Source: Calditrichia bacterium (GTDB lineage Bacteria; Calditrichota; Calditrichia; RBG-13-44-9; J075). From it: a stretch of DNA of 64,000 nt. Within the stretch, counting starts at the first letter, position 1. The number at the start of each line of letters is the position of its first letter. The stretch covers positions 62,001 through 126,000 of the forward strand of contig JACKAP010000001.1 of NCBI GenBank assembly GCA_020635015.1, written 5' to 3'. Of the stretch, positions 17,129 through 25,935 are shown in pieces. The position numbers were made by a program, and so were the translations under genes. The notes beneath the pieces were generated by a model that had not been told where the DNA came from, searched no databases, and saw only the letters and a program-made list of their open reading frames with translations.

Positions 17129-18157
17129 ATGTCACTGACGACACGTGAAAAAATGATTCTGGGCGAGATTGTCGAAAATTTTATTGCCAGCGCCACACCG
17201 GTCAGCTCGAACCTGATTGCCAATAAACGCAAACTCAATATGAGTCCGGCCACTATCCGTAGCGTCATGTCCAGTCTGGAACAAAAAGGTTATATCTATC
17301 AGCCCCATACTTCCGCCGGGCGGGTACCGAAAACCCTGGGGTACCGTACCTATGTGGATGACCTGATGAAAAAAACCCGCCTTTCCAATGATGAGAAGGG
17401 CCAGATCTGCGAACCGGTGCAGCAGCTTTCCAGCGAGTTTGACGAGATCCTGAAAGAGATCACCCGCATCCTGGCCCATCTTTCCCGTCAACTGGGGATT
17501 ATTCTCACCCCCACCCTGGAACAAGGAATTTTTCAGCGGATGGAGTTGATATCGCTGTCTTCCAACACCATCCTGGTGGTGCTGACCATCGAATCCGGGC
17601 TGCTGAAGACCGTGACGGTGGAGATCGATTCGATGATTTCCGGAAAGAAGCTTCAACTGATCAGCCAATTGCTCAACGAACGGCTGGGCGGAATGCGCAT
17701 CGCCGATATCCGCAGCCAGTTCGCGACCATCGTCAAGGATATCCGCAGCGATGATAATTCCGGCCTGATGCAGCTTTTTTCCCAGAAGGCGGAACGGCTG
17801 TTCGACTTCGGCACCCAAATCGACATGCATTTTATGGGCACGCATTACATACTTCAGAAAGCGGACTTTACCAACCGGGAAGCGCTCTCCTCGGTGATGG
17901 AACTGGTGGAAAACCGCAAAATTATTGTGCATTTGATGAACGAAGAGACCCAGCTCTCCCCGCTCTCGGTCAAGATCGGCGAGGAGATTCCGGAGCAGCG
18001 CATGCAAGCGTTCAGCATGATTACCGCCAGCTACCGCTACGGCAATGTAAACGGTGTGCTGGGGGTGATTGGCCCTACCCGGATGGATTACAGCAAGCTG
18101 GTCTCCCTGGTGGAATTTACCGCCCACACCCTCACCGAGGTATACGGCCGGAATTAA
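17129..18157 (+). CDS. hrcA: Heat-inducible transcription repressor HrcA
   Basis: The 342-aa protein has an N-terminal winged helix (LTTREKMILGEIVENFIAS, then SPATIRSVMSSLEQKGYI and QPHTSAGRVPKTLGYR) and the dimerisation/GAF-like part of HrcA. It normally represses groESL and dnaK operons through CIRCE and is kept folded by GroEL. I chose ATG 17129. ATG 17126 directly abuts the AGGAG at 17121-17125 and is less likely. dnaJ follows after 72 bp, but grpE and dnaK, which usually lie between them, are absent. Without a CIRCE upstream, autoregulation is not evident. Confidence 0.93.
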   Translation: MSLTTREKMILGEIVENFIASATPVSSNLIANKRKLNMSPATIRSVMSSLEQKGYIYQPHTSAGRVPKTLGYRTYVDDLMKKTRLSNDEKGQICEPVQQLSSEFDEILKEITRILAHLSRQLGIILTPTLEQGIFQRMELISLSSNTILVVLTIESGLLKTVTVEIDSMISGKKLQLISQLLNERLGGMRIADIRSQFATIVKDIRSDDNSGLMQLFSQKAERLFDFGTQIDMHFMGTHYILQKADFTNREALSSVMELVENRKIIVHLMNEETQLSPLSVKIGEEIPEQRMQAFSMITASYRYGNVNGVLGVIGPTRMDYSKLVSLVEFTAHTLTEVYGRN

Positions 18158-18229
18158 GCGCAGTATTTTCAGCTCCTTCGCAGTGAACCGGCGGCGGTAA
18201 CTGCGGAAAGTAACCATTAAGGATTCGGG

Positions 18230-19417
18230 ATGGCAAAAAGAGATTATTATGAAATATTAGGGGTCAGCCGCGAGGCATCCGCGGAAGATATCAAAAAAGC
18301 CTACCGCAAGCTTGCCATGCAGTACCACCCCGACCGCAACCAGGGTGACGCAACCGCGGAAGAGAAGTTTAAGGAAGTTGCTGAGGCCTATGAGGTGCTC
18401 AGCGCTGCGGACAAGCGCGAGCGTTACGACCGCTTCGGCCATGACGGGGTCAAAGGCGGCGGGGGTGGATATGATTTCGGCCATGTCGACCTGGCGGAAG
18501 CCCTGCGCATTTTCATGGAGGAAGGCTTCGGCTTCGGCAGCATTTTTGGCGGGGAGGGCCGTACCCGCCGCCAGCCGCGGGGGCGCGATCTCCAGGCGAC
18601 TCTGCAGATGGGATTGGAAGATATCGCCACCGGTATTCACAAAAAACTGCGCATTGCCAAGTTTATCCGCTGCCAGACCTGCAGCGGCAGCGGCCATCAG
18701 CAGGGCAGCGAGCCGGTCACCTGCTCCACCTGCCAGGGCCATGGGAAGGTGCGCCAGGTTTCGCAGTCGATCTTCGGCCGCTTCGAGAACATCACCACCT
18801 GCCCCCAGTGCCGCGGCGACGGGAAAATTATCACCAATCCCTGCCCTACCTGCCGGGGGGAAGGGATTACCAAAGGGGAAGAGACCATCGAGGTGGATAT
18901 TCCCGCCGGGGTGATGACCGGCAATTACCTCACCGTGCAGGGTAAGGGCAATGCCGGCCCCAAGGGCGGCCCCAACGGTGACCTGATCGTGGTGATCCAG
19001 GAAAAGGAACATCCGGTATTTGTGCGCCACGAGAATGACCTGGTGTACGAGCACTATGCCAGTTTTCCGGATCTCGCCCTTGGCACCGAGGCGGAGATCC
19101 CCACCATTGCCCTGGAGGAGGATGGCGCGGAGTTGCCACTCGAGGATCTAAACCGCTATCAAAAGGTGCAGATCCAGATCCCTCCGGGAACCCAACCGGG
19201 AAAAGTCTTCCGCCTGCGCGGCAAAGGCATCCCCGATGTGCACGCCCATTCCCACCAGCGGGGCGACCTGCTGGTAAAAATCAAGGTATGGGTGCCAACC
19301 CACCTCAGTTCGCAGGAAAAGGAACAGCTCAAAAAGCTCGCCATCTCAGAGAACTTCACCGCCCCGAAAAAATCCAAGGGATTCTTTCAGAAGTTCAAGG
19401 AAGCGCTGAATATTTAA
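18230..19417 (+). CDS. dnaJ: Chaperone protein DnaJ
   Basis: The 395-aa co-chaperone stimulates DnaK ATPase and delivers unfolded clients. It has a J domain (about 4-70) with HPD at 33-35, a Gly-rich linker shorter than usual, and four CxxCxGxG zinc motifs at C148/C151, C165/C168, C191/C194 and C205/C208. The C-terminal substrate-binding halves contain a small acidic insertion near 295-315. AAGGA at 18219-18223 supports the start. It is probably co-transcribed with hrcA. It has the full type I domain set, so it is unlikely to be CbpA. Confidence 0.95.
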   Translation: MAKRDYYEILGVSREASAEDIKKAYRKLAMQYHPDRNQGDATAEEKFKEVAEAYEVLSAADKRERYDRFGHDGVKGGGGGYDFGHVDLAEALRIFMEEGFGFGSIFGGEGRTRRQPRGRDLQATLQMGLEDIATGIHKKLRIAKFIRCQTCSGSGHQQGSEPVTCSTCQGHGKVRQVSQSIFGRFENITTCPQCRGDGKIITNPCPTCRGEGITKGEETIEVDIPAGVMTGNYLTVQGKGNAGPKGGPNGDLIVVIQEKEHPVFVRHENDLVYEHYASFPDLALGTEAEIPTIALEEDGAELPLEDLNRYQKVQIQIPPGTQPGKVFRLRGKGIPDVHAHSHQRGDLLVKIKVWVPTHLSSQEKEQLKKLAISENFTAPKKSKGFFQKFKEALNI

Positions 19418-19463
19418 TGGGAGCATACGTGCAGGGAGAAGAATGATAGCCCTGGCGTGTACT

Positions 19464-19500
19464 GTTTATGAGTTAATGGGTATATGGGTGAATGAGTAAC
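19464..19500. repeat. ATGGGTTA-type repeat, single arm
   Basis: A single arm of the octamer family lies 47 bp after dnaJ. No complementary arm is found nearby. The gap 19418-19763 otherwise holds only the CGGATTACA hairpin that follows and AT-rich sequence. Confidence 0.6.
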
Positions 19501-19666
19501 GACATTGCATTATCAATCCAGATTGACCTTCCCCGTTTCAATTCTCAACAAAAATTCTGAAACCAGCGGCGAGATGCCAATATTATTATAGCAGGCATCG
19601 CCGCGATGATGACGGACAGCCTGATTTATTCAAGGTATGTTCAGGAAAAAATACTGATTTTTTAAT

Positions 19667-19734
19667 CCACGGATTACACGGATTAACACGGATGATTACA
19701 TAGCGGTTCAGTGAAAATCCGTGTAATCCGTGGA
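19667..19734. repeat. CGGATTACA-type inverted repeat
   Basis: The left arm (19667-19695) reads CCACGGATTACACGGATTA and onward. The right arm (19716-19734) is its complement. It ends 30 bp before the HhH gene's ATG. The sister copy at 37675-37743 is nearly perfect. Confidence 0.75.
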
Positions 19735-19763
19735 CATATCTTTAAGTGTGGAAAATATCCGCC

Positions 19764-20219
19764 ATGTATTTTACCTCCGCCCAAAAAAAAGCGTTGACGG
19801 CTGTCCTGGTGCTGTTTCTCTGTGCGCTGGCTTACCGGGAGGTGGAAAGCCGGTTATTCCCACCACCATCGGTGGATTTCAGTGTTTTCGAAGCGAAATT
19901 CGCTGCGCGCTTTGACAGCCTGCAGCAGGTTTTGGCCGGGGATTCCCTGGTGCCGGTGAGGGAAACAGTTGCGCAAAATCTGCCGCAACCGGCGGAAGGC
20001 CATTCTGCCGAGCCGGCTGCTGCAACGACGGTCAACATCAACAACGCCGGGATCGATCAACTGACCACCCTGCCGGGTATCGGACCGAAAATCGCGGCCC
20101 GGATCATCGAATACCGTGCCCGAACCGGAAAATTCCAGCTCCCGGGCGATCTCATGAATGTGAAAGGGATCGGGCCGAAAACCTATTCCAAACTGCAACA
20201 CCGGATCGTGGCGCAGTAA
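19764..20219 (+). CDS. Membrane-anchored helix-hairpin-helix (ComEA-like) protein
   Basis: The 151-aa protein has an N-terminal membrane segment (about 8-24), a Pro/Ala-rich linker and a C-terminal tandem HhH domain (LPGIGPKIA at 103-111, VKGIGPKT at 133-140) of the ComEA type, which binds DNA without sequence specificity. ComEA proteins pull DNA through the envelope in transformation, and this anchored form fits that use. No other competence gene is nearby. ATG 19764 is preferred over GTG 19746, although neither has a Shine-Dalgarno site. Confidence 0.8.
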   Translation: MYFTSAQKKALTAVLVLFLCALAYREVESRLFPPPSVDFSVFEAKFAARFDSLQQVLAGDSLVPVRETVAQNLPQPAEGHSAEPAAATTVNINNAGIDQLTTLPGIGPKIAARIIEYRARTGKFQLPGDLMNVKGIGPKTYSKLQHRIVAQ

Positions 20220-20398
20220 ACGGACAGGCGGTGAAGTCGGCCGGTCTGTAACAAAAATCACTGTTTTGTTTAGTCATCCCGGTTTATTATGTTAATCTGG
20301 GACCGAATCGATGATAATATTCAAGGAAACGCTCATACTGAGTGCAGTGTTAAGAAAAAATCACTTAAATTCGCCGTTCAAAATAAACTGGAGATACA

Positions 20399-20878
20399 AT
20401 GCACAAGTTTTTTCGAATGCTGCTTGCCGGCGTCGCCGGATTTGGTTTGTGGTCCTGTGCGGAGCACATCACCGAGAGTGCGGATACGGTTTTTGACAAT
20501 CTTGATGCCGGTCCGGTTGGCATGCGGGCCACGTTTTCGGCGATTCAGGATAGTGTGTTTACGCCCACCTGCGCGGTGCCGGACTGCCATGGCGGTTCAC
20601 TGCCGCCGGACCTCCGGGAAGGCGCCGCCTATGCCAATATTGTCGACGTGCCCACCACTCAGAATGCCGGTTTCAACTATATCAAGCCGGGCGACCCGGA
20701 GAATAGCTACCTTTATCTGAAGATTACCGGGGATAGCCGCATCTTTGGAGATCCGATGCCCCAGCAGGGCATTCCGCTCTCGCCGGCGGTGCTGGATTCC
20801 ATCCGGCTCTGGATCGCCAACGGCGCGGCGATGAATCGCCCGGCGCAGCCGCAGCATGTCTCCTTACCAACCGAATAA
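20399..20878 (+). CDS. Lipoprotein with a CxxxxCH haem-like motif
   Basis: The 159-aa protein ends its signal sequence in a lipobox (GLWSC, Cys20), so it is likely lipid-anchored. The mature part holds CAVPDCHGG, a CxxxxCH arrangement found in place of CxxCH in some planctomycete-type cytochrome c domains, and later GDPMPQ and IRLWIANGA, which are also typical of those domains. A covalent haem is possible but not proven, because the four-residue spacing is not the standard c-type signature. GGAG at 20390-20393 supports the start. It lies immediately upstream of a YceI gene and a DUF5777 gene on the same strand, a set that appears co-transcribed. Confidence 0.65.
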   Translation: MHKFFRMLLAGVAGFGLWSCAEHITESADTVFDNLDAGPVGMRATFSAIQDSVFTPTCAVPDCHGGSLPPDLREGAAYANIVDVPTTQNAGFNYIKPGDPENSYLYLKITGDSRIFGDPMPQQGIPLSPAVLDSIRLWIANGAAMNRPAQPQHVSLPTE

Positions 20879-20931
20879 TGGTTTCCTAAATCGCTCAACA
20901 TTAGATTCACCAAACCCGGAGAATGTCGCTT

Positions 20932-21513
20932 ATGAATCAATATATCCCGATCATCTTGCTGCTGCTTTTCAGCGCCACGGCAAGCGCCGGCGAGTGGCAT
21001 GTCGATAAAAACGCCCAAAACGAAGTGCGCTTCACCTCGGAAGTGGTGGTGCTGACCTTTGACGGGGTTACCGATCAGATAGACGGTTACCTCTATTGGG
21101 AAGGCGAGAAAATGTTTGAGAAAAACAGTCAGCTACAATTCGATGTTGATCTCAACACCGTAGAGACCGGCATCGGCAAACGTGACCGCGACATGCGGGA
21201 TGTGCTGGCAACCGACAAATGGCCGGTCACCACCTTCAAAGGCACCATCAGCGAATACAGCAAGATCGATTCCAGCGTCACTGCCTACCGGGTGACCTCG
21301 AAAGGCACCATCTTCATTCACGGCGTGGAGCGGGAGTTGGAAGTGCCGGCGATCGTGGTCCGGGAAGGAGATCAGATGCATGTGACTGCCCGGTTTATGG
21401 TGCTGCTGAAGGATTTCGATATCGAAGCGCCTTCGTTGGCCGCCTTCGTCAAGGTAAGCCAGGAGATCCACTTAAAGGTCGATTTCTACCTGTCGGAATT
21501 CACCGAGGAGTAA
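20932..21513 (+). CDS. YceI family periplasmic protein
   Basis: The 193-aa protein has a signal peptide (to about residue 20, SATASAGEWHVD) and the YceI lipocalin-like fold signature: VDLNTVETGIGKRDRDMRD, WPVTTFKGTI and KGTIFIHGVERELEVPA. YceI proteins bind isoprenoid-type ligands such as polyprenyls or quinone precursors in the periplasm. GGAG at 20918-20921 is ten bases from ATG 20932 but only one from ATG 20923, so I chose the former. Its place between the CxxxxCH lipoprotein and a DUF5777 barrel suggests a membrane electron-transfer or ligand-carrying role. Confidence 0.88.
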   Translation: MNQYIPIILLLLFSATASAGEWHVDKNAQNEVRFTSEVVVLTFDGVTDQIDGYLYWEGEKMFEKNSQLQFDVDLNTVETGIGKRDRDMRDVLATDKWPVTTFKGTISEYSKIDSSVTAYRVTSKGTIFIHGVERELEVPAIVVREGDQMHVTARFMVLLKDFDIEAPSLAAFVKVSQEIHLKVDFYLSEFTEE

Positions 21514-21567
21514 ACACGCTCAGCAGTATGAAATTGCGTGGTTTTTTTGTAAAAACTTTCGTAACGA

Positions 21568-21660
21568 TTCAGCCCACGAAACACACGAAATAAACTAAAA
21601 TGCTATAGTGGTTCTGCGATATGTTTTTTTCGTATTTTTTGTATGTTTAGTGGGCTGAAC
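21568..21660. repeat. TTCAGCCCAC-type inverted repeat
   Basis: The left arm (21568-21600) begins TTCAGCCCACGAAACACACG. The right arm (21624-21660) is its imperfect complement. It sits between the co-directional YceI and DUF5777 genes and could fold in their joint mRNA. Confidence 0.7.
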
Positions 21661-21698
21661 CATAACAAACTTCCGGAAAATGAATGGAGGAACCTGCT

Positions 21699-22574
21699 TT
21701 GAAGCTTAAATATATTGCTCTCTTGCTTTGCCTATTTCCCCTGCTGCTGGCCGGGCAGCCGAAATGGAAGCGCAGCGCGCCTCCGGTGAAGGCGGATCTG
21801 GAACTGTTTCACGCCACGATGACCGCCAACTTCCCGACGGCCGAAACCCTCAAGAAGGGAGATTTTGAATACGAGATCTCGCACCGTTTCCGCCCGTCGA
21901 TCAATGACGGTTTCGATGCGATGTATGGTTTTGACGGTCCGGCCCGCATCCGCATGGCCCTGGCCTACGGGCTGAGCAATCGCCTGATGCTCAAACTCGG
22001 GCGCAGTAATATCCTTGATAATATCGACCTGCAGGCAAAGGTTCAGTTGCTGCAATTCCGCGGCAAGACCCTCCCCAGCCTGATCGCGCTCCAGGGAGGG
22101 GTTGCCTGGAACACCGAGATCCCGGTCGGCGCCGACGGTGCGGGGATCCGCAGCCGTACCGACGGTCGTAATTTTCAATACTATGCCCAACTGGTCTACA
22201 ACACCATGTTGTTCAACAAAAAATTGGGGGTGGGGATTGTGCCGTCCTATTTATATAACAGCGCGATTTTCACCGTCGATAGCGAATATACTTTTACGCT
22301 GGGGAATTATTACTACTATTATGTCAACAGCATGTGGAGCCTGTGGGTGGAATATAACCCGATTGTGACCGGCTACCAGGGCGTGATTGGCGCCGGGGAA
22401 ACCGGAAAGTCGCACAACTCCCTGGCGATCGGCTTCGATATTGAGACCGGTGGTCACTTTTTTCATATATTTGTGACCAACAACGACCGCCTCAACCCCG
22501 CCCAATACCTGGTGGGGGCGGACCGGGGAGCGGGAGAGTGGCGCTTCGGCTTCGGCATCACCCGCCACCTCTAA
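21699..22574 (+). CDS. DUF5777 family beta-barrel protein
   Basis: I start the 291-aa protein at TTG 21699, because GGAGG at 21686-21690 is eight bases upstream and the reading then begins with a standard signal peptide (MKLKYIALLLCLFPLLLAG). ATG 21684 would overlap that ribosome site. The body matches DUF5777 barrels (GDFEYEISHRFRPSINDGF, ALAYGLSNRLMLKLGRS, GGHFFHIFVTNNDR). The family is repeatedly found with YceI and small cytochrome-like lipoproteins, as here. Its function is unknown. Confidence 0.82.
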   Translation: MKLKYIALLLCLFPLLLAGQPKWKRSAPPVKADLELFHATMTANFPTAETLKKGDFEYEISHRFRPSINDGFDAMYGFDGPARIRMALAYGLSNRLMLKLGRSNILDNIDLQAKVQLLQFRGKTLPSLIALQGGVAWNTEIPVGADGAGIRSRTDGRNFQYYAQLVYNTMLFNKKLGVGIVPSYLYNSAIFTVDSEYTFTLGNYYYYYVNSMWSLWVEYNPIVTGYQGVIGAGETGKSHNSLAIGFDIETGGHFFHIFVTNNDRLNPAQYLVGADRGAGEWRFGFGITRHL

Positions 22575-22659
22575 GCGCGATTTTTTCCCCGGTACCGGAA
22601 ACATTTCGCCGCTGGCGATCGTTAGTTAAGTTGTCTCTTATATTTATACCTCCTCCTAA

Positions 22660-22697
22660 AAAGCCGTCAAGTTTCTGACTTGACGGCTTTATTTTTT
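22660..22697 (+). terminator. Rho-independent terminator after the YceI-DUF5777 run
   Basis: A perfect 13-bp stem (22660-22672 with 22678-22690), a five-base loop and a T-rich tail (ATTTTTT) lie 86 bp after the DUF5777 stop codon. Confidence 0.92.
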
Positions 22698-22784
22698 GCT
22701 TTCAGCCTTGTCCAGGTCAACAAAATATGGGATATTCTCCACTTGTTTTCGCACGAGCTGTGAATATCGAACAGGTTATACGAG

Positions 22785-23606
22785 ATGAAAGATTTGATCA
22801 TTACCCACCCCGGCAGCGCTCATTTTGATGAATTTTTTGCCATATGCCTGATTCTGGCCAGCTTTCCGGAAAAGCAATTCAGCATCGAACGGCGGGAACC
22901 TTTGCCGGAAGAGTTGAGCGATCCGGAGGTGTGGGTGGTGGATATTGGCGGGCACTATGATCCGGCGCTTAAAAATTTTGATCATCATCAGGATCTGGAG
23001 CTGGGCGCCAGTTTTGTGCTGGTGGGAGATCATTTGAAGATCAGCGAACTGTTCCGGCAGATTCCCTGGTGGCGCTATAAAGACCGGCTTGACCGCTTTG
23101 GTCCTTACCATGCGGCGAAAGAACTGGGGGCAAATGAGATTACCCAGGCGCACAGTCCGTTTGAAGACTGGTTCCTGAGCCTGTTTGAGGAGAATCCTGC
23201 GCAAGTCTATCTGCTGATGCAGCGTTTCGGAAGAGACGTCATTGAGGCGGCCCGGACGCTGAATGAGCGCATAAAGTTCTGGGCCTCCTGCCGGCAGGTG
23301 CGCATCAAAGGCCGGATCGTGCTGATCGGCTTGACCGACGACGCTTCCGGAATGCAGGCCTACCGCGACGGTATGGCCGAACCGGCCTCAGTTTGCCTGC
23401 GCTACGACAGCCGCGGCGCGGGTTGGACCCTCTACCGTTTCAATGACCTCGATACGGTCGACTTTTCCCGCCTGGAGAATCACCCGGATATTCTCTTCGC
23501 TCACAAAGGAGGATTCATCGCCAAAACCCGCGAGCGCATTCCCCTGGAAGCTGCGCTGAAGCTGGTGGAGATGGGGATGGTGGGAAAGATGAAGGATGAA
23601 GGATGA
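22785..23606 (+). CDS. MYG1/UPF0160-like DHH-type phosphoesterase
   Basis: The 273-aa protein has the metal-site motifs of the MYG1 family: THPGSAHFDE (7-16) and VVDIGGHYDP followed by FDHHQ (51-69). The eukaryotic member is a 3'-5' RNA exonuclease. Bacterial homologues are uncharacterised DHH-like hydrolases. This copy is shorter than typical MYG1, and its last residues (KMKDEG) are encoded by the GATGAAG tandem repeat, which also provides the stop codon, so the native C-terminus may have been replaced. No strong Shine-Dalgarno site precedes the ATG. Confidence 0.72.
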   Translation: MKDLIITHPGSAHFDEFFAICLILASFPEKQFSIERREPLPEELSDPEVWVVDIGGHYDPALKNFDHHQDLELGASFVLVGDHLKISELFRQIPWWRYKDRLDRFGPYHAAKELGANEITQAHSPFEDWFLSLFEENPAQVYLLMQRFGRDVIEAARTLNERIKFWASCRQVRIKGRIVLIGLTDDASGMQAYRDGMAEPASVCLRYDSRGAGWTLYRFNDLDTVDFSRLENHPDILFAHKGGFIAKTRERIPLEAALKLVEMGMVGKMKDEG

Positions 23607-23643
23607 AGGATGAAGGATGAAGGATAAAGATACTGGATACTGG
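23588..23643. repeat. GATGAAG heptamer repeat running out of a gene
   Basis: About five GATGAAG heptamers (23588-23630) overlap the end of the MYG1-like gene and pass into ATACTGG heptamers (23630-23643). Confidence 0.85.
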
Positions 23644-23650
23644 CGGACGC

Positions 23651-23820
23651 GTCATTGGCCTGCGGCGTTATTCGCTTCGCTGTCATTGGGCCTGCGGCCG
23701 CTGTTGGATGTTGGATGAAAAACGTGGAGCGTAAAGCCAACATCGCGCGTAGCGCAAACATCGTGAGCGCAGCGAACAAATATCGCGAGTGTCAGCGAGC
23801 AAATATCCAGCATCCAGCAC
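23651..23820. repeat. Mixed repeat block with three mini-hairpins
   Basis: GTCATTGG plus CCTGCGGC occurs twice (23651-23666, 23682-23699). A TTGGATGTTGGATG arm (23701-23717) is complemented by ATCCAGCATCCAGCAC (23805-23820). Between the arms, 23739-23812 holds three units like those at 10324-10480, with loops GTA, GCA and GTCA and the same AAAYATC linkers. The block ends three bases before the stop codon of the minus-strand phosphatase gene. Confidence 0.75.
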
Positions 23821-23823
23821 GCT

Positions 23824-25776
23824 TCACTCCACCTGCACGATCAGCAGGGTGACATCATCCTGATACTCGAGCGACTTGGCGAACTGGGTGATCTCTTCTA
23901 CAATCGCCAGGCGGATCTCCTTGGGAGATTTGCCGTAATTCTTCCGCAGCAATTGCACCAGGCGTTCTTCGCCGTATTCCTCCTCTCGCGGATTCTGGAT
24001 CTCGGTGATGCCATCGGTATAAAAACACAGGTAATCCCCTTTCTCCAGCTCCAGCACCGCCTGGGTGTACTGCTGATTGGCCAGGAAACCCAGCACCACG
24101 CCCCCCTCATTGAGATAATGGATCGAGCGGTCTTTGCGCATCAAAATCGGCGGATTATGGCCGGCATTGCAATAGACAAACCGGCGTTTCCGGCGGTCAA
24201 GCACCCCGTAGAAAAACGTCACATAATGTCCGGTGGAGGTGGCTTCCACCAGGAAGTTGTTGAGCTTGGCGATGACCGTGACCACCGGGTTAATCTCCTT
24301 GAGCAGGCTCTTGAAGCCGGCATAAGCCACCGCCATCAGGATCGCCGCCGGCGCTCCCTTGCCGGAGACGTCGCCGATGGCGATGCCCTGCTGCTGGGTG
24401 CGCAGCCGGAAAACGTCGTAGAGATCGCCGCCGACGATCTGGCTGGGGATGCTCAGCACTTCAATATTTAACCCCTTGATGGCCGGCACCCGCCGCGGAA
24501 GCAAGGCCTTCTGCACCGTCGAGGCATCGAGCAGATCGCTCTCCAGGCGTTTTTTCTTGACGGAGTCTTCATACAACCGGGCATTGCGGATAGCGATCGC
24601 CGCCATGCCGGAAAACAGTTCCATCAACTGCAGATCGGCATGGGAGAAGTGATCGATCTCATCGCTCTCCAGCACCAGCGCGCCGATCGCATCCCCCCGG
24701 TTGATGATCGGCACCGTGATCTGGGAGTTGGTCTGCGGCCGGGCGGCGTAATAATTGGGATTCTGGCTGACATCGGGAATGATGATGCTCTTCTTGTTGC
24801 GGATCACCCACCCGCTGATTCCCTGGTTAATTTTGATGCTGACGATTTCCCGTAAAGATGCTTCATAGCCGGTCGCCACAGTTTGCTGCAGGGTGCCCTG
24901 GGTTTCATTGAGCAGGAAGATCGCCGCGGCGTCGAAACTGACCAGCTTGGAGAGGTTGTCGACAATGCTGCTGAGCACCTCCTCCAGGTGCAAGGTCGCG
25001 GTGATGTTCTGGATAATCTCCAACAGCAGGGCGCTCTCCAGCGACTTGCGCTTGATGTCGCGGTGGATCTGGGCATTCTCCAGCACCTCTGCGGTATTGT
25101 TGAACAGCTCCAGAAGGAATTCCTTAACTTCCGGAATGTTCAGATAGCGGTTGACCGATTCGTGAAACAGCAAAAACCCGATAATATGGTTGCTGCCTTT
25201 CAGCGGCAGAAAATAGGCAAAGCGCTTGTCGCTGTAGCCGGGCGCCAGCAGCGGCTGGCCCGCCGGCCATTCTTTCCACAGTGCCTCGATCTGGTAAAAC
25301 TGGATCGGCCGCCCAAAGGGCGATTGCTGCAGGGCTTCCGCCGGAAACGGGCTGATGGAAGCCGGGGGGAGCGAATTGCCGTTATGCGGCAACCGTTCAA
25401 ATCCCAAGCCTTTGTAAAGATAGATGGCATACTGCGTTGCGCTGAAGGTCTGGGCCAGAAAATCGAGCGATTTCTGCAGGAGAAGGTCATATTCGATGGT
25501 CGAATTGAGATCCGCATTAAACGCACGCACCGTTTTTTTCAGGCGGTACAATTTATGATAAAAACTCTTGTCGATGATCTTCTGGGTCATTTCGGTGAGT
25601 TTGCCGCGATAGACGACGATCAGCACGATGGTCAACAGAAATGCCGCCGAAGGCAGCGGCTCGCCCCACAGCAGGGTCAGCATCCACAGGAAGCCATAGT
25701 AAATCAGGGAATATATCAGCAGCTTTAACGCGATCAGCAGCGGTTTATTTAATCTGAGTCGATTTCTGGTATACAA
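23824..25776 (-). CDS. Membrane GAF-domain SpoIIE/PP2C-type phosphatase
   Basis: This 650-aa signalling phosphatase has two N-terminal membrane helices (about 12-60), a divergent GAF-like region (about 85-230), a clear GAF domain (about 250-400) and a C-terminal SpoIIE/RsbU-type PP2C domain with metal-site motifs (VGGDLYDVF, GDVSGKGAPAA, YCNAGHNPP, FYTDGITE, DDVTLLIV). Such proteins dephosphorylate anti-anti-sigma factors in partner-switching stress control. No anti-sigma or STAS partner is next to it. I start at TTG 25776, eight bases after GGAG (25788-25785). The longer TTG at 25806 has no ribosome site. Confidence 0.88.
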   Translation of the reverse strand: MYTRNRLRLNKPLLIALKLLIYSLIYYGFLWMLTLLWGEPLPSAAFLLTIVLIVVYRGKLTEMTQKIIDKSFYHKLYRLKKTVRAFNADLNSTIEYDLLLQKSLDFLAQTFSATQYAIYLYKGLGFERLPHNGNSLPPASISPFPAEALQQSPFGRPIQFYQIEALWKEWPAGQPLLAPGYSDKRFAYFLPLKGSNHIIGFLLFHESVNRYLNIPEVKEFLLELFNNTAEVLENAQIHRDIKRKSLESALLLEIIQNITATLHLEEVLSSIVDNLSKLVSFDAAAIFLLNETQGTLQQTVATGYEASLREIVSIKINQGISGWVIRNKKSIIIPDVSQNPNYYAARPQTNSQITVPIINRGDAIGALVLESDEIDHFSHADLQLMELFSGMAAIAIRNARLYEDSVKKKRLESDLLDASTVQKALLPRRVPAIKGLNIEVLSIPSQIVGGDLYDVFRLRTQQQGIAIGDVSGKGAPAAILMAVAYAGFKSLLKEINPVVTVIAKLNNFLVEATSTGHYVTFFYGVLDRRKRRFVYCNAGHNPPILMRKDRSIHYLNEGGVVLGFLANQQYTQAVLELEKGDYLCFYTDGITEIQNPREEEYGEERLVQLLRKNYGKSPKEIRLAIVEEITQFAKSLEYQDDVTLLIVQVE

Positions 25777-25935
25777 ACAAGCTTCTCCACAGTCAAAATG
25801 ACTCAAATATAGAGCAGCGCTTGATCCAAATGCAAGATGTTCGAAAGATATCGGTGAAGATATTAGAAGGTATTATTATTGAACTGAATGGCTTTTCACC
25901 GTATATTTGCTGCCTGAGAAAATCCGGCAGATACC

